DNA of 24,098 nucleotides from Chloroflexota bacterium (GCA_003157175.1 PMIQ01000139.1:19323-43420), one strand, 5' to 3'. Counted from the first letter of the stretch, positions 7,143-14,569 are shown. Made by a program: numbers and translations. The notes: generated by a model not told the origin, from the sequence alone.

Positions 7143-8432
7143 ATGGGTCGTGCGCGCGCGCCCTTAGAGATCGGCGCCGAGGCCAGTGGCCGGCCGGCGG
7201 ATTCGACGCCCTGGACCCTGCGCGCCATCTACACCGCGATCGGACTCTCGACAGCTTCGATAGCCCCGTTCGTGCCGGTCATTCTCAAGGCCCGCGGCCT
7301 GGACCCGGCCACGATCGGGCTCGTGGCGGCCCTCGGGGCGCTCGCGGCTACGGTGGTTGTGCCAGTCTGGGGCCACCTCGCGGATTCGGTCGTGGGTCGG
7401 GGCCGGGCATTTCGGATGGGGCTGCTCGCGGGGGCCTGCATGGCGGCGGGGCTTCTGCTCCAGATCCCGCTCATAGCGCTCGTCGCGATGTTCGCGAGCT
7501 TCACCGTGTTCGCGAGCCTGTTCATCGGGCTGGCCGATGCGCTGGCGGTCGTCGACCTGGCGGCGCCGGAACGGCAGTACGGCGCCCTCCGCGCCCATGC
7601 CAGCCTGTCGTTCACCGTAGGCGTGGTCGCGGTGGGCTTCCTCTACAGCTGGGCCGGATACGGCGCGGCTCCCGTGGTCTTCCTGGTCTGGGCGGGCGCG
7701 CTGTTGCTGCTCGTGCGCCGGGTCCCCGATCGCTCGACCCGTTCGACGGCCCGGCCGCACGCGGACGGGGCTGCAGGTAGGCGAGGCCACCGCTTTGGAT
7801 CCCTGGGTCGGGCGTTCGCCGTCCAGCCTCGGCTGTGGCTCCTCTTGACCGTCTTCGCCCTCGCGTTTGCTGGAGTGCAGGGGGCGCTGACCTTCATCGG
7901 CATCCGCATCGTCGAGCTCGGCGGTCAGCCGTCGGATGTCGCGCTATCGCTCGGCCTGGCCTCCGTGGCCGAGATCCCGGGGCTCGTGGCCGCCGGCTGG
8001 CTGGGTCGCCGGATCGGGCTCCGCTGGCTCTTCGTCGCCTCGCTCGTGCTGTACGGCCTGTGCATCACGTCGTGGGGCGTCCTGCCGTTCGTGGTGGCGA
8101 TCAACGCCACCCGCGTCGTCACCGGGCTGTGCAACGGCTCGCTGATGGCAGCCCGGGTGCTGATGGTGCCGCGGCTCCTGCCGCGGTCGTTGCAGGCAAC
8201 CGGGCAGGTGCTGTTTCAGGCCGCGACTCTGGGCTTTGGAACGGTGATGGGCAGCGTCGTCGGTGGCGTGGTCTACGGCTGGTTCGGACCGACGTTCTTC
8301 TTCGCCGCCGCGGGCGGGCTGGCGGTCGCGGGTGGCTTCGGGGCCTGGTTCGTCCTTGCGGGTCCGGTCGGCGCCCGATTGACGGGCCGAGCCCTCGATC
8401 CGTTCGAGCTGAACGAGCCTCCGGCGATCTGA
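7143..8432 (+). CDS. MFS transporter, probable 12-TM (MFS_1-like) permease
   Basis: A 429-residue polytopic membrane protein with about twelve hydrophobic segments and a charged central loop (about residues 195-220), as in two-lobed MFS carriers. A motif-A-like GHLADSVVGRGRAFR follows the second helix. The start-region pattern (IYTAIGLSTASIAPFVPVILKARGL) resembles the MFS_1-like/phenylpropionate-permease type rather than the fucose permease FucP. GGGAG lies a few bases before ATG 7143. It begins 47 bases after the dead fucose isomerase, so it may once have belonged to the sugar locus. Substrate cannot be told from sequence. A GC-rich hairpin follows its stop. Confidence 0.85.
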   Translation: MGRARAPLEIGAEASGRPADSTPWTLRAIYTAIGLSTASIAPFVPVILKARGLDPATIGLVAALGALAATVVVPVWGHLADSVVGRGRAFRMGLLAGACMAAGLLLQIPLIALVAMFASFTVFASLFIGLADALAVVDLAAPERQYGALRAHASLSFTVGVVAVGFLYSWAGYGAAPVVFLVWAGALLLLVRRVPDRSTRSTARPHADGAAGRRGHRFGSLGRAFAVQPRLWLLLTVFALAFAGVQGALTFIGIRIVELGGQPSDVALSLGLASVAEIPGLVAAGWLGRRIGLRWLFVASLVLYGLCITSWGVLPFVVAINATRVVTGLCNGSLMAARVLMVPRLLPRSLQATGQVLFQAATLGFGTVMGSVVGGVVYGWFGPTFFFAAAGGLAVAGGFGAWFVLAGPVGARLTGRALDPFELNEPPAI

Positions 8433-8449
8433 CCCGGCCGCGTGGTGCG

Positions 8450-8483
8450 CCCGGCGGCGGCGCCTGGCGCTGGCGCCGCCGGG
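8450..8483 (+). terminator. GC-rich hairpin after the MFS gene
   Basis: CCCGGCGGCG (8450-8459) and CGCCGCCGGG (8474-8483) form a perfect 10-bp stem around a 14-base loop, 18 bases after the MFS stop. There is no T tract, so it is a candidate rather than a classic intrinsic terminator. Confidence 0.45.
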
Positions 8484-8493
8484 TGTCGGGTCG

Positions 8494-8499
8494 TAAACT
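8494..8499 (+). promoter_or_regulatory. Candidate -10 element TAAACT of the LLM oxidoreductase gene
   Basis: TAAACT lies 10 bases upstream of ATG 8510. No recognisable Shine-Dalgarno sequence lies between them, so the transcript would be leaderless or nearly so. The surrounding 13-mer CGTAAACTTGGGA closely matches CGTAGACTCGGGA at 10492-10504. No -35 box is evident. Confidence 0.4.
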
Positions 8500-8509
8500 T
8501 GGGACGACC

Positions 8510-9412
8510 ATGAGCCTCAAGCGACTCCAGGGGATCGAGCCCGGCCGCATCGGCCTGTTCGCCGGGCCGCTCAACAGCCAGCCGGCCGCAATCCAGCGCG
8601 AGTTCGCGCGCGAGATGGAGCGGCTCGGCTATGGAACCCTGTGGTACGGCGAGGCTCTTGCGCGAGAGGCGTTCGCGCAGGGCGCGATCTACCTTGCCGC
8701 AACCGAGCGGCTGGTCGTCGCCAGCGGCATCGCCAACATCTGGGTCCGCGACGGGGCGGCGATGGCCAACGGCGGCCGGACCCTCGCCGAAGCGTGGCCC
8801 GGGCGGTTCATCCTGGGCATCGGCGTCAGCCACGCCCCGCTGGTCGAGTTGCGCGGCCACGACTACGAGCGGCCGTACACGGCGATGGGCGAGTACCTCG
8901 ACGCCATGGAAGCGGCGCCCTGGCGCGGGCCGGAGGCCCCGCTGCCGCCGATCGTGCTGGCCGCGCTGGGACCCAAGATGGTCGGCCTTGCCGATGAGCG
9001 TGCGGCCGGCGCATACCCATACTTCACCACGACGAACCACGTCCGCGAGGTCAGGCGCATCCTCGGCTCGGAGCCGTTCCTGGCCGTGGATCTACCCGCG
9101 GTCATGGCCGGCGATCTGGCCGCGGCGCGGGCCATCGGCAATCGCCATCTGGGCTTCTACCTCGGGTCGGTCAATTACCGAAACAACCTGCTCCGCACCG
9201 GTTGGTCCGAAGCCGATCTCGAGACCCCGGGCTCGGACGCGTTGTTCGAGGCCATCGTCGCCTGGGGCGACCTCGATCGAATCGGCGACAAGGTGCGCGA
9301 GCGCTTCGAGGCGGGCGCGGACCAGGTCGTCCTGAACCTCGTGGCGGCGGATCCGTCGGCTCCGCCGCTGGCCGAGCTGCGGGCGTTGGCCCCACTGGCG
9401 CGCAAAACGTAG
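8510..9412 (+). CDS. LLM-class F420-dependent oxidoreductase
   Basis: A 300-residue bacterial luciferase-like (TIM-barrel) protein. Landmarks are RIGLFAGPLNS near the N-terminus, a REMERLGYGTLWYGE segment, LVVASGIANIWVRD, then AWPGRFILGIGVSHAPLVE, the typical flavin/F420-pocket strand. The pattern is closest to the group often annotated as MSMEG_4141-type F420 oxidoreductases. Such enzymes use reduced F420 or FMN; substrate and cofactor are not determined by the sequence. The frame is open far upstream, but ATG 8510 is the credible start: it follows the hairpin and candidate -10, and the domain starts immediately. It converges on the esterase gene with five bases between stops. No signal peptide, so cytoplasmic. 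Confidence 0.85.
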   Translation: MSLKRLQGIEPGRIGLFAGPLNSQPAAIQREFAREMERLGYGTLWYGEALAREAFAQGAIYLAATERLVVASGIANIWVRDGAAMANGGRTLAEAWPGRFILGIGVSHAPLVELRGHDYERPYTAMGEYLDAMEAAPWRGPEAPLPPIVLAALGPKMVGLADERAAGAYPYFTTTNHVREVRRILGSEPFLAVDLPAVMAGDLAAARAIGNRHLGFYLGSVNYRNNLLRTGWSEADLETPGSDALFEAIVAWGDLDRIGDKVRERFEAGADQVVLNLVAADPSAPPLAELRALAPLARKT

Positions 9413-9417
9413 CGGCC

Positions 9418-10290
9418 CTACCTGGCGTGCCCCGCCAGGAACTCCCAGATCAGCTGCGTCGCGTCGAACGTCCGGCTCGTCCGTCCGAAAAGCATGGCGG
9501 GCAGCGCGAAGCGGCTCCCGGGCCAGGTGTGCCCGCCGCCCTCGATCCGGTAGAACGCAACCTCTGATGACGGCGTCGGACCATGCCAGGTCCGGATCGT
9601 CGTGTCGGGTGAGAGCGTGGCCAGGGTCGGGCCATCCGCCGCCCCGTTGGCGGCGATCCAGAACCGCGCCCAGTCGTCCACGCCAACGCTCGGGCCGGCG
9701 GCGCGTCGAATCATCACCCGGCTCCGTAGACCGCGGCGAACGCCGCCAGCGTACGGTGCGACGTCGTCGGCGCTGCCGTGGATGCTGAGGATCGGTACCG
9801 GACCGGCCGGACGGCAGGTCGCGGCGAGGCCCACCGCGGCAGTCCCGGCCACCTGCGCGACGGCGGCGACGCGCTCGGCGAGCTCACACGCGAGCCGGCC
9901 CGCCATGGTGGCGCCGTTCGACATCCCGACGACGTAGATCCGCCGCGGATCGATCGGCAGTCGGGCGGCCGCGTCGTCGATGACCGCCGCGAGATAGCCG
10001 AAGTCGTCCGGCCTTCGTCCTTCGGGTGCCGCGTCGCGGCCGTCGTTCCAGATCTCACCGACGGCGCTCGGTAGCGCGAGCGCGAAGCCCGCCTCGCCGG
10101 CCAGCGCGCCGAAACCGGTCATCCGATCGAACGTCTCCGCGCTGATGCCGCGACCATGAAGCTCGAGCACCAGCGGCAGGCGGCCACCGGCTGTCCCCGC
10201 GGCCGCAGGCACCCGGAGCAGGTACGGGCGATCGATCCCGCCGTGGATCAGCGGGCAGGCGTGGCGGCCGGCGGGTGGCGTCGTGTCCAA
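9418..10290 (-). CDS. PHB-depolymerase/feruloyl-esterase-like alpha/beta hydrolase
   Basis: A 290-residue esterase of the LpqC/PHB-depolymerase family (Esterase_phb type). It has LVLELHGRG (40-48) as oxyanion strand, GMSNGA with nucleophile Ser124, SIHGSADDVAPY with Asp175, and GGGHTWPG with His254; the latter two are characteristic of this family. No signal peptide or lipobox is visible, unlike many secreted relatives, so it may act in the cytoplasm. The start is TTG at 10290, preceded by GGAGG four bases upstream; no in-frame ATG gives the complete N-terminal strand. Natural substrate is unknown. It lies alone, divergent from the repeat-tail membrane protein gene. Confidence 0.83.
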   Translation of the reverse strand: MDTTPPAGRHACPLIHGGIDRPYLLRVPAAAGTAGGRLPLVLELHGRGISAETFDRMTGFGALAGEAGFALALPSAVGEIWNDGRDAAPEGRRPDDFGYLAAVIDDAAARLPIDPRRIYVVGMSNGATMAGRLACELAERVAAVAQVAGTAAVGLAATCRPAGPVPILSIHGSADDVAPYAGGVRRGLRSRVMIRRAAGPSVGVDDWARFWIAANGAADGPTLATLSPDTTIRTWHGPTPSSEVAFYRIEGGGHTWPGSRFALPAMLFGRTSRTFDATQLIWEFLAGHAR

Positions 10291-10368
10291 CGGTCCTCCA
10301 TGTCATACGCCGCTGCGCTTCCGCAGACCGCCGTGTCGGCGGGGAGCTCTGGCCGTGACATTGTCGCG

Positions 10369-10407
10369 CGATGGCCGCGGACGGGTGGCTCGATGGCCGC
10401 GGACGGG
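10369..10407. repeat. Direct 17-bp repeat in the divergent intergenic region
   Basis: CGATGGCCGCGGACGGG occurs at 10369-10385 and again at 10391-10407, with a 22-base period. It lies between the divergent esterase and membrane-protein genes, so it could be a paired protein-binding site, or simply a slippage product. Confidence 0.6.
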
Positions 10408-10493
10408 CCGCCGTCGGCGGGCTGGCGGCTGTGCCGCACCGTGAAATCTGCTCTGCCCACCGACGTGGGCGCGCCGACGCGCCGGTGACGGCG

Positions 10494-10537
10494 TAGACTC
10501 GGGAAAGTTGACTTGTCGGGGGTCAAGCCCGGATAGG
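10494..10537 (+). promoter_or_regulatory. Candidate promoter elements upstream of the repeat-tail membrane protein
   Basis: Two alternatives are visible. TAGACT at 10494-10499 matches the -10-like motif seen before other genes here. Alternatively TTGACT (10508-10513), an 18-base spacer and GATAGG (10532-10537) form a weak sigma70-type pair. The TTGAC also forms an inverted repeat with GTCAA at 10522-10526. GGGAGG just before ATG 10560 is the ribosome-binding site. Confidence 0.35.
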
Positions 10538-10559
10538 GGAACGCTCGCGAGGGAGGTCC

Positions 10560-11828
10560 ATGTTCCATTTCAGCGTTCATCCCGCGGCCATCACCGTCAC
10601 GGACGGCGTCCGAGATGCCTGGACCTTCCTGGTGGGGTCCTGGCGCAAGTGGCTGCCAGCCGTTCTCGTCCTCGTCGCCATCGAGTTTCTTACATTCCTG
10701 CTCTTCGTCCCCGACGTCAGCAGCCTCTACCACATCGACACGTACACCGGAAAGTTGGTGTGGAGCCCGAACGCGACGGACAAGGTCCCCCTTCTCGTCC
10801 TCGGCTATTCGCTGGTGGCGGTTGTGAGCCTGGTCGTCACCTGGATCCTCGCCGCGACCGCCATCGGCGGGCTCAGAAACCGGCCGGTAACCGCGGAGCA
10901 CGTGGTGTTCCGGGGTCTGCTGTCCCTTGCGACGAGCATCCTATTGGGCCTGGCTGCCGGCGTTGCCTTCGTCGTGGTCACGATCGTGTTCGTGCTTGCT
11001 CCGCTGCTCGGCCTGCTGGCGTTGTTGGGCCTTATCGTCGGGGCGATCTACGTCTGGATCCGGCTGAGCTTCTTCAGCCTGGCCATCTTCGATGGCTTCG
11101 GCCCGATCGAGGGGCTGCGCGAGAGCTGGCGGCTGTCAAAGGGAGCGGTTCTGCGGCTTCTCGGCTGGGGCCTGATGGCGTCGCTGATCCTCTTCGGCGT
11201 CGAAATCTGCGTCAGTTTCTTGGCGCTGTTCTTCAGGGCGATCGGAGGCGGCGCGGCATCGCAGGCCACCACGTACTCGCTCATCTCGCTCGCGTCCGGC
11301 TTCACGGTGTTCCTCATGGCTGCCCTCTATGAGAGCCAGCGCGCCCGAAACGATCCGTCGCTCTATCCGTACGCGCCCATGCCGACCTATCCCGGTCTCT
11401 ATGCTCCGGGCCCTTATCCGCGCGGTCCGTATGCCGCCGGTCCCTATCCGCCCGGACCGTACGCTGCCGGGCCATACACGCCTGCGCCGTACCCGCCCGG
11501 ACCGTACGCCGGCGGACCCTACCCCGCCGGGCCCTATGCCCCGGGGTCCTATCCGCCCCCACCCTATCCGCCCGGACCGTACCCCGGCGGACCTTACCAG
11601 CCCGGGCCGTGGGGCCCTCAGCCTTACGCCCCCGCGCCGGGCTGGCCCCCGGCCCCCGGGGTTGCGCCGGCGTGGCCGCCATATCCGCCCGGCGCGCCCG
11701 GCTGGCCGGCATACCCATACCCCGCCCCCGCCGGGCCGGCGGCCGAGCCTGTCTGGAAGTCCGACGAGCCCGAAGCCGCGCCGCCGCTCGACAGCCCGGA
11801 GCCGCCGGAACCGCCCGCTTCGAGTTGA
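10560..11828 (+). CDS. Multi-pass membrane protein with long Pro-Tyr-Gly repeat tail
   Basis: A 422-residue protein in two parts. Residues 1 to about 258 contain about six hydrophobic segments (roughly 31-50, 77-103, 119-148, 149-175, 199-226, 240-257). The loop FDGFGPIEGLRESWRLSKG (178-194) resembles the repeated signature of GPDPase-type membrane domains (a family of unknown transport or scaffold role). From about 265 to 395 the protein is a low-complexity tail dominated by Pro, Tyr, Gly and Ala with units such as GPYPPGPYAA, about 15 repeats, then an acidic Glu/Pro end. The tail should be disordered and, if the loops are as predicted, cytoplasmic. GGGAGG precedes ATG 10560 closely. Function is unknown; similar tails in other proteins mediate weak multivalent contacts. 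Confidence 0.8.
   Translation: MFHFSVHPAAITVTDGVRDAWTFLVGSWRKWLPAVLVLVAIEFLTFLLFVPDVSSLYHIDTYTGKLVWSPNATDKVPLLVLGYSLVAVVSLVVTWILAATAIGGLRNRPVTAEHVVFRGLLSLATSILLGLAAGVAFVVVTIVFVLAPLLGLLALLGLIVGAIYVWIRLSFFSLAIFDGFGPIEGLRESWRLSKGAVLRLLGWGLMASLILFGVEICVSFLALFFRAIGGGAASQATTYSLISLASGFTVFLMAALYESQRARNDPSLYPYAPMPTYPGLYAPGPYPRGPYAAGPYPPGPYAAGPYTPAPYPPGPYAGGPYPAGPYAPGSYPPPPYPPGPYPGGPYQPGPWGPQPYAPAPGWPPAPGVAPAWPPYPPGAPGWPAYPYPAPAGPAAEPVWKSDEPEAAPPLDSPEPPEPPASS
11395..11640 (+). repeat. In-gene repeat encoding GPY-rich units
   Basis: Tandem imperfect 15-base units of the type CCGTACCCGCCCGGA encode repeats of G-P-Y-x-x. Codon choice alternates between TAT and TAC and among Gly and Pro codons. The array is therefore selected at protein level or old, rather than a fresh DNA expansion. 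Confidence 0.75.
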
Positions 11829-11894
11829 CGTCCAGCCGACGACTTTGGGTCCGAGTGGGCGTGCCTCCAGAGTCCCGCAATAGAGGCCACGTGA

Positions 11895-12185
11895 ATGTGT
11901 CGGTCGATCCAGCCACTCCACAACTACGAGCCTCCGCCCGGCGATGATGAGGTGCGCGCCGCGGCGCTCCAGTACGTCCGCAAGATCAGCGGCATGACGC
12001 GGTCGGCTCAGGTGAACCAGGCTGCCTTCGATCGGGCCGTCGAAGCCGTGGCCGCCGCGACGCGGCAACTGCTTGGCTCCCTCGTCGCCACGACCCCGCC
12101 GCACAATCGAGCGATCGAGCGTCAGCGCGCCCGGGCCCGCTGGGAGCGGCGCCAGGCGCCGGCCCAAGCTGGTGGCCCTGACTAG
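11895..12185 (+). CDS. DUF2277 family protein
   Basis: A 96-residue protein starting MCRSIQPLHNYEPP. This strongly resembles DUF2277 proteins, which begin MCR-(N/S)-I and have a PP-x-x-(D/E)-E-(V/I)-RAAALQYVRKISG segment followed by FDRAVxxVAxATRxLL. All these features are present in order (residues 1-65), and the basic C-terminal helix (about 77-91) is also typical. The family is small, widespread in high-GC soil bacteria and without known function; the conserved Cys2 is notable. It starts 66 bases after the repeat-tail gene in the same direction and could be co-transcribed. No clear Shine-Dalgarno precedes ATG 11895. Confidence 0.88.
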   Translation: MCRSIQPLHNYEPPPGDDEVRAAALQYVRKISGMTRSAQVNQAAFDRAVEAVAAATRQLLGSLVATTPPHNRAIERQRARARWERRQAPAQAGGPD

Positions 12186-12192
12186 CCGACCG

Positions 12193-12223
12193 CGCCCTTC
12201 GCCCTAGCCCCGCCCTTCGCCCT
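12193..12223. repeat. Short direct repeat after the DUF2277 gene
   Basis: CGCCCTTCGCCCT occurs at 12193-12205 and 12211-12223 with an 18-base period, just after the DUF2277 stop. No function is evident. Confidence 0.5.
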
Positions 12224-12282
12224 GTTCGATGGCCGCAAGAAATGGCCCACCGGCGGGTCGCCGCTGGAGGTCGCGGCCGTTG

Positions 12283-12310
12283 TTGACACGCCCAAGTCGG
12301 GTGCTATCCT
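12283..12310 (+). promoter_or_regulatory. Sigma70-type promoter of the PadR operon
   Basis: A consensus TTGACA (12283-12288) is followed, after a 16-base spacer, by TATCCT (12305-12310). It lies about 50 bases before the PadR start in the only AT-enriched patch of the region, and is the best promoter match in the window. Confidence 0.7.
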
Positions 12311-12316
12311 GCCGCT

Positions 12317-12344
12317 ACATCGATATGTGATATACGGTAATGTG
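12317..12344 (+). promoter_or_regulatory. Candidate PadR operator
   Basis: Immediately downstream of the -10 box lies an AT-rich stretch with ACAT-N4-ATGT (12317-12328), two GATAT copies and a further AATGTG. PadR-family regulators commonly bind ATGT/ACAT half-sites overlapping their own promoters. Autoregulation is inferred from position and these half-sites only. Confidence 0.45.
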
Positions 12345-12360
12345 AGGTAGGCACGCCCTC

Positions 12361-12702
12361 ATGGAAGGCCGGATCCGGGGACAACTTCTGAAGGGGACGA
12401 CTACTCTGCTGGTCCTGACGGTGCTCCGCGACGGCGAGCTGTACGGCTACGAGATCGCGCAGCGGATCCGTGAGCGGAGCGGCGGCGCGTTCGTCCCGAG
12501 CGAGGGGTCGCTCTACCCGGCGCTTCACAGCCTGGAAGCGGCCGGTGCGCTCGAGGCCAGCTGGCAGGCTAGCGATCGGGGGCCGCGCCGGCGCTACTAC
12601 AAGATCACGAAGACGGGTCTCGGGATGCTCAGGGAGCACTCCCAGGAGTGGGCGACGTTTTCGCTCGGCATGGCCCGGGCGGTGGGGGGAGCCGACCAAT
12701 GA
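12361..12702 (+). CDS. PadR-family transcriptional regulator
   Basis: A 113-residue winged-helix protein of normal size for the short PadR subfamily (PadR-s2). The sequence runs LLKGTTTLLVLTVLRDGELYGYEIAQRI (helices 1-2), then EGSLYPALHSLEAAGALEASW (recognition helix and wing), RRRYYKITKTG, and a C-terminal dimerisation helix ending at GGADQ. All PadR signature residues are present. It is expected to repress its own operon through the adjacent site. The stop overlaps the ATG of the membrane-protein gene (ATGA), a coupling often seen between PadR-type regulators and HAAS-domain membrane proteins. The inducing signal is unknown. Confidence 0.95.
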   Translation: MEGRIRGQLLKGTTTLLVLTVLRDGELYGYEIAQRIRERSGGAFVPSEGSLYPALHSLEAAGALEASWQASDRGPRRRYYKITKTGLGMLREHSQEWATFSLGMARAVGGADQ

Positions 12703-14105
12703 CCGTCGACTTGCTGGCGATCCCGCTCTCGTGCGGCTTCTTTGCCCTCGTGGTCGCGGCGGTCTTGCTCGTCCGCCGCAGCGAGCGCCGGCTCGGACGC
12801 GGGCCGGGTGCCCCATCCGCTCCGAGAATGCCCGGACCGGATGGCGGGACTGACCCGATAGCCGCCTATCTCGACCGAATGAGCGGGGAGCTGGCCCTGC
12901 CGGCGGCCGATGTGGCCGAGGTCAGGGCGGAGCTGGCGGGCCACCTGGCGGACTCGATCGCGTCGCTCGAGGCCGAAGGGCTCGACCGTGAGACGGCGAT
13001 CCGCGAGGCACTTGGGCGCCTCGGGCCGGCTGTCGAGCTCGGCCGGCAGATTCGGGCCGCCCACCAGTCGACCAGGAGGCTCCTGGCCGGCGCCGGCGGA
13101 GGCGTCTTCGCGGCGGGCGGTGGCTTCGTGCTCGGGTACATCGGCGGAGGCTTTGCGGTGGCTGCGGTGGCGGTGGGAATCGCTGCCCTCATGGCCGGCC
13201 TCGCCGCGGCGGGCCTCCACCTGCCCGACCTTCTCCAGGACCCCCATGGGATCGGCGGCAACTCGATCCTTATCGGTTTGACTACCACAATTGCGGCCTG
13301 GGCCGCGACTCGCTACGCCGTTCGGACCTCGGCCAGCGTGAGCCATCGGACGCCGCATTCTGTCGCGGTCGTCTGGGCCGCGGCCGGCGGTCTCGGTTTC
13401 GGTTGGTGGGCTCTATTCGGCCTGCACGGCTACCAGAGCGGGTCCACCGTTGCCGCCGAGCTCTGCATTCCCGTTGCCGCGGTCGCGGGCGCCTTCGTCC
13501 GGATCGAGCGACCGCTGCCCCACTCCCCCCGCTGGGCCGTCGTCGTGGGCCTGATCGCTTTCATCGTCGTACCACTCGTCCTGTTCGCTGCCGTCGGGTC
13601 ATCCGGCTCTGGCTCAGGGTCCGGCCAGGCCGCGTCCTTCCAGGCATCCGACCTCCACCTCGATACCGTCGCGCCCATGGCACCGGCGCAGTGGCTCCCA
13701 GATCAGATCATGACCAGCGGAGCCGACGCGGACGGGGCTTCCGGCGCAACCGTGATCAACGCCCAACGAATCTCCGGCCAATCGACACTTCCGATCGCAC
13801 CCCTCCTGTCCAATTGGCGGGACCTGCGATTCGAGTCCTGGCACGCTCTGCCGGAGGACGAACCGGGCCCGGGCGGCATCGACACGCACTACACGAGTCC
13901 TTTTGCCGTCCAACCCGCCGCCCTCAACGGCGAGTCGCTCGACGCCACCTTCGATTTCGGGCGGCTCCGGGACGCGGGGTCGTGGTGGGTCCTCCTCACG
14001 GCCGTTGGTCCGGACGGTCACCGCTACCGGTTGGACGAATTCGGTTACGGAGGCTCGAGCGACTTCAGCGGCTCCGCCTGGGATTGGCTGATGGCGCCGC
14101 AATGA
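12699..14105 (+). CDS. HAAS-type membrane protein with C-terminal ectodomain
   Basis: A 468-residue protein. After an N-terminal hydrophobic segment (about 5-25), residues 52-118 form a helical HAAS/DUF1700-like (permease-prefix) domain: IAAYLDRMSGEL, then AELAGHLADSIASLEAEGLDRETAIREALGRLG. This is the usual partner domain of PadR regulators. Several membrane segments follow (about 130-175, 186-207, 220-242, 249-266, 278-300), then a Ser/Gly linker (300-310) and a soluble domain of about 155 residues that I do not recognise. That domain contains many Trp and Asp residues (WRDLRFESW, DEFGYGGSSD). ATG 12699 overlaps the PadR stop; a GTG further upstream lies inside padR and is rejected. Probable role is a signal receiver or transport-related protein under PadR control, by inference. 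Confidence 0.78.
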   Translation: MTVDLLAIPLSCGFFALVVAAVLLVRRSERRLGRGPGAPSAPRMPGPDGGTDPIAAYLDRMSGELALPAADVAEVRAELAGHLADSIASLEAEGLDRETAIREALGRLGPAVELGRQIRAAHQSTRRLLAGAGGGVFAAGGGFVLGYIGGGFAVAAVAVGIAALMAGLAAAGLHLPDLLQDPHGIGGNSILIGLTTTIAAWAATRYAVRTSASVSHRTPHSVAVVWAAAGGLGFGWWALFGLHGYQSGSTVAAELCIPVAAVAGAFVRIERPLPHSPRWAVVVGLIAFIVVPLVLFAAVGSSGSGSGSGQAASFQASDLHLDTVAPMAPAQWLPDQIMTSGADADGASGATVINAQRISGQSTLPIAPLLSNWRDLRFESWHALPEDEPGPGGIDTHYTSPFAVQPAALNGESLDATFDFGRLRDAGSWWVLLTAVGPDGHRYRLDEFGYGGSSDFSGSAWDWLMAPQ

Positions 14106-14425
14106 GCCTGATCCACTCCCGGGGCGGGAGCGCCATGCCCCTGGCCAACGAGCGCAGAAGAGTTCTCGAGGCGCTCGGAGACGAGGCCATGACCGGCCCG
14201 GCGGTGTTTCGTCGGATGCGCGAACGGTCTATCGGGGACGCGACCGGGGTGGGGGACGGCGTGCAGGCCGGCGATCAGGCCTTCCTCTACCCGGCCCTGC
14301 ACAGCCTCGAGGCCGACCGGAGGCTGCAGGCAACCTGGCTGCCCGACGCCGGGGGCGGGTCGCGGCGCGCCTACCGAAGGCGGCGCCCGCTTCCGAGTCT
14401 GCCCTGCGCCATGCGGCGGAGCTGA
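14102..14425 (+). CDS. Second PadR-like winged-helix protein, degenerate
   Basis: A 107-residue protein whose core resembles the PadR winged helix: RRRVLEALGDEAMTGPAVFRRM, then AFLYPALHSLEADRRLQATWLPDAGGGSRRAYRRR. The LYPALHSLEA segment is nearly the same as in the PadR at 12361. The long C-terminal dimerisation helix is missing: the frame ends PLPSLPCAMRRS. ATG overlaps the stop of the membrane-protein gene (ATGA). Shifting one frame at about 14378 gives a helical ending (ASESALRHAAELIRR, stop 14434-14436), so a frameshift mutation or sequencing error is possible. It may be a paralogue that has lost its dimerisation part, or a compact variant. Confidence 0.68.
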   Translation: MSLIHSRGGSAMPLANERRRVLEALGDEAMTGPAVFRRMRERSIGDATGVGDGVQAGDQAFLYPALHSLEADRRLQATWLPDAGGGSRRAYRRRRPLPSLPCAMRRS

Positions 14426-14526
14426 TACGCCGCTGAACTGCGGGGTCGCCCGCGGCTCTCGGCGTTGTGGGTGAGCGCCAGGGCCGCGAGGCCGCAGATT
14501 CGGGGATCTGGCGGCGCGGTCTCGGT

Positions 14527-14532
14527 TAGACT
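14527..14532 (+). promoter_or_regulatory. Candidate -10 element TAGACT of the ABC importer operon
   Basis: GTTAGACTCACA lies 38 bases before ATG 14570. TAGACT matches the motif upstream of the genes at 8510 and 10560. No clear -35 box is seen. The leader has GAGGATG before the start as a modest ribosome-binding site. Confidence 0.4.
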
Positions 14533-14569
14533 CACATCTTCGAATCCGTCGCAACTTCGAGGATGCCCA

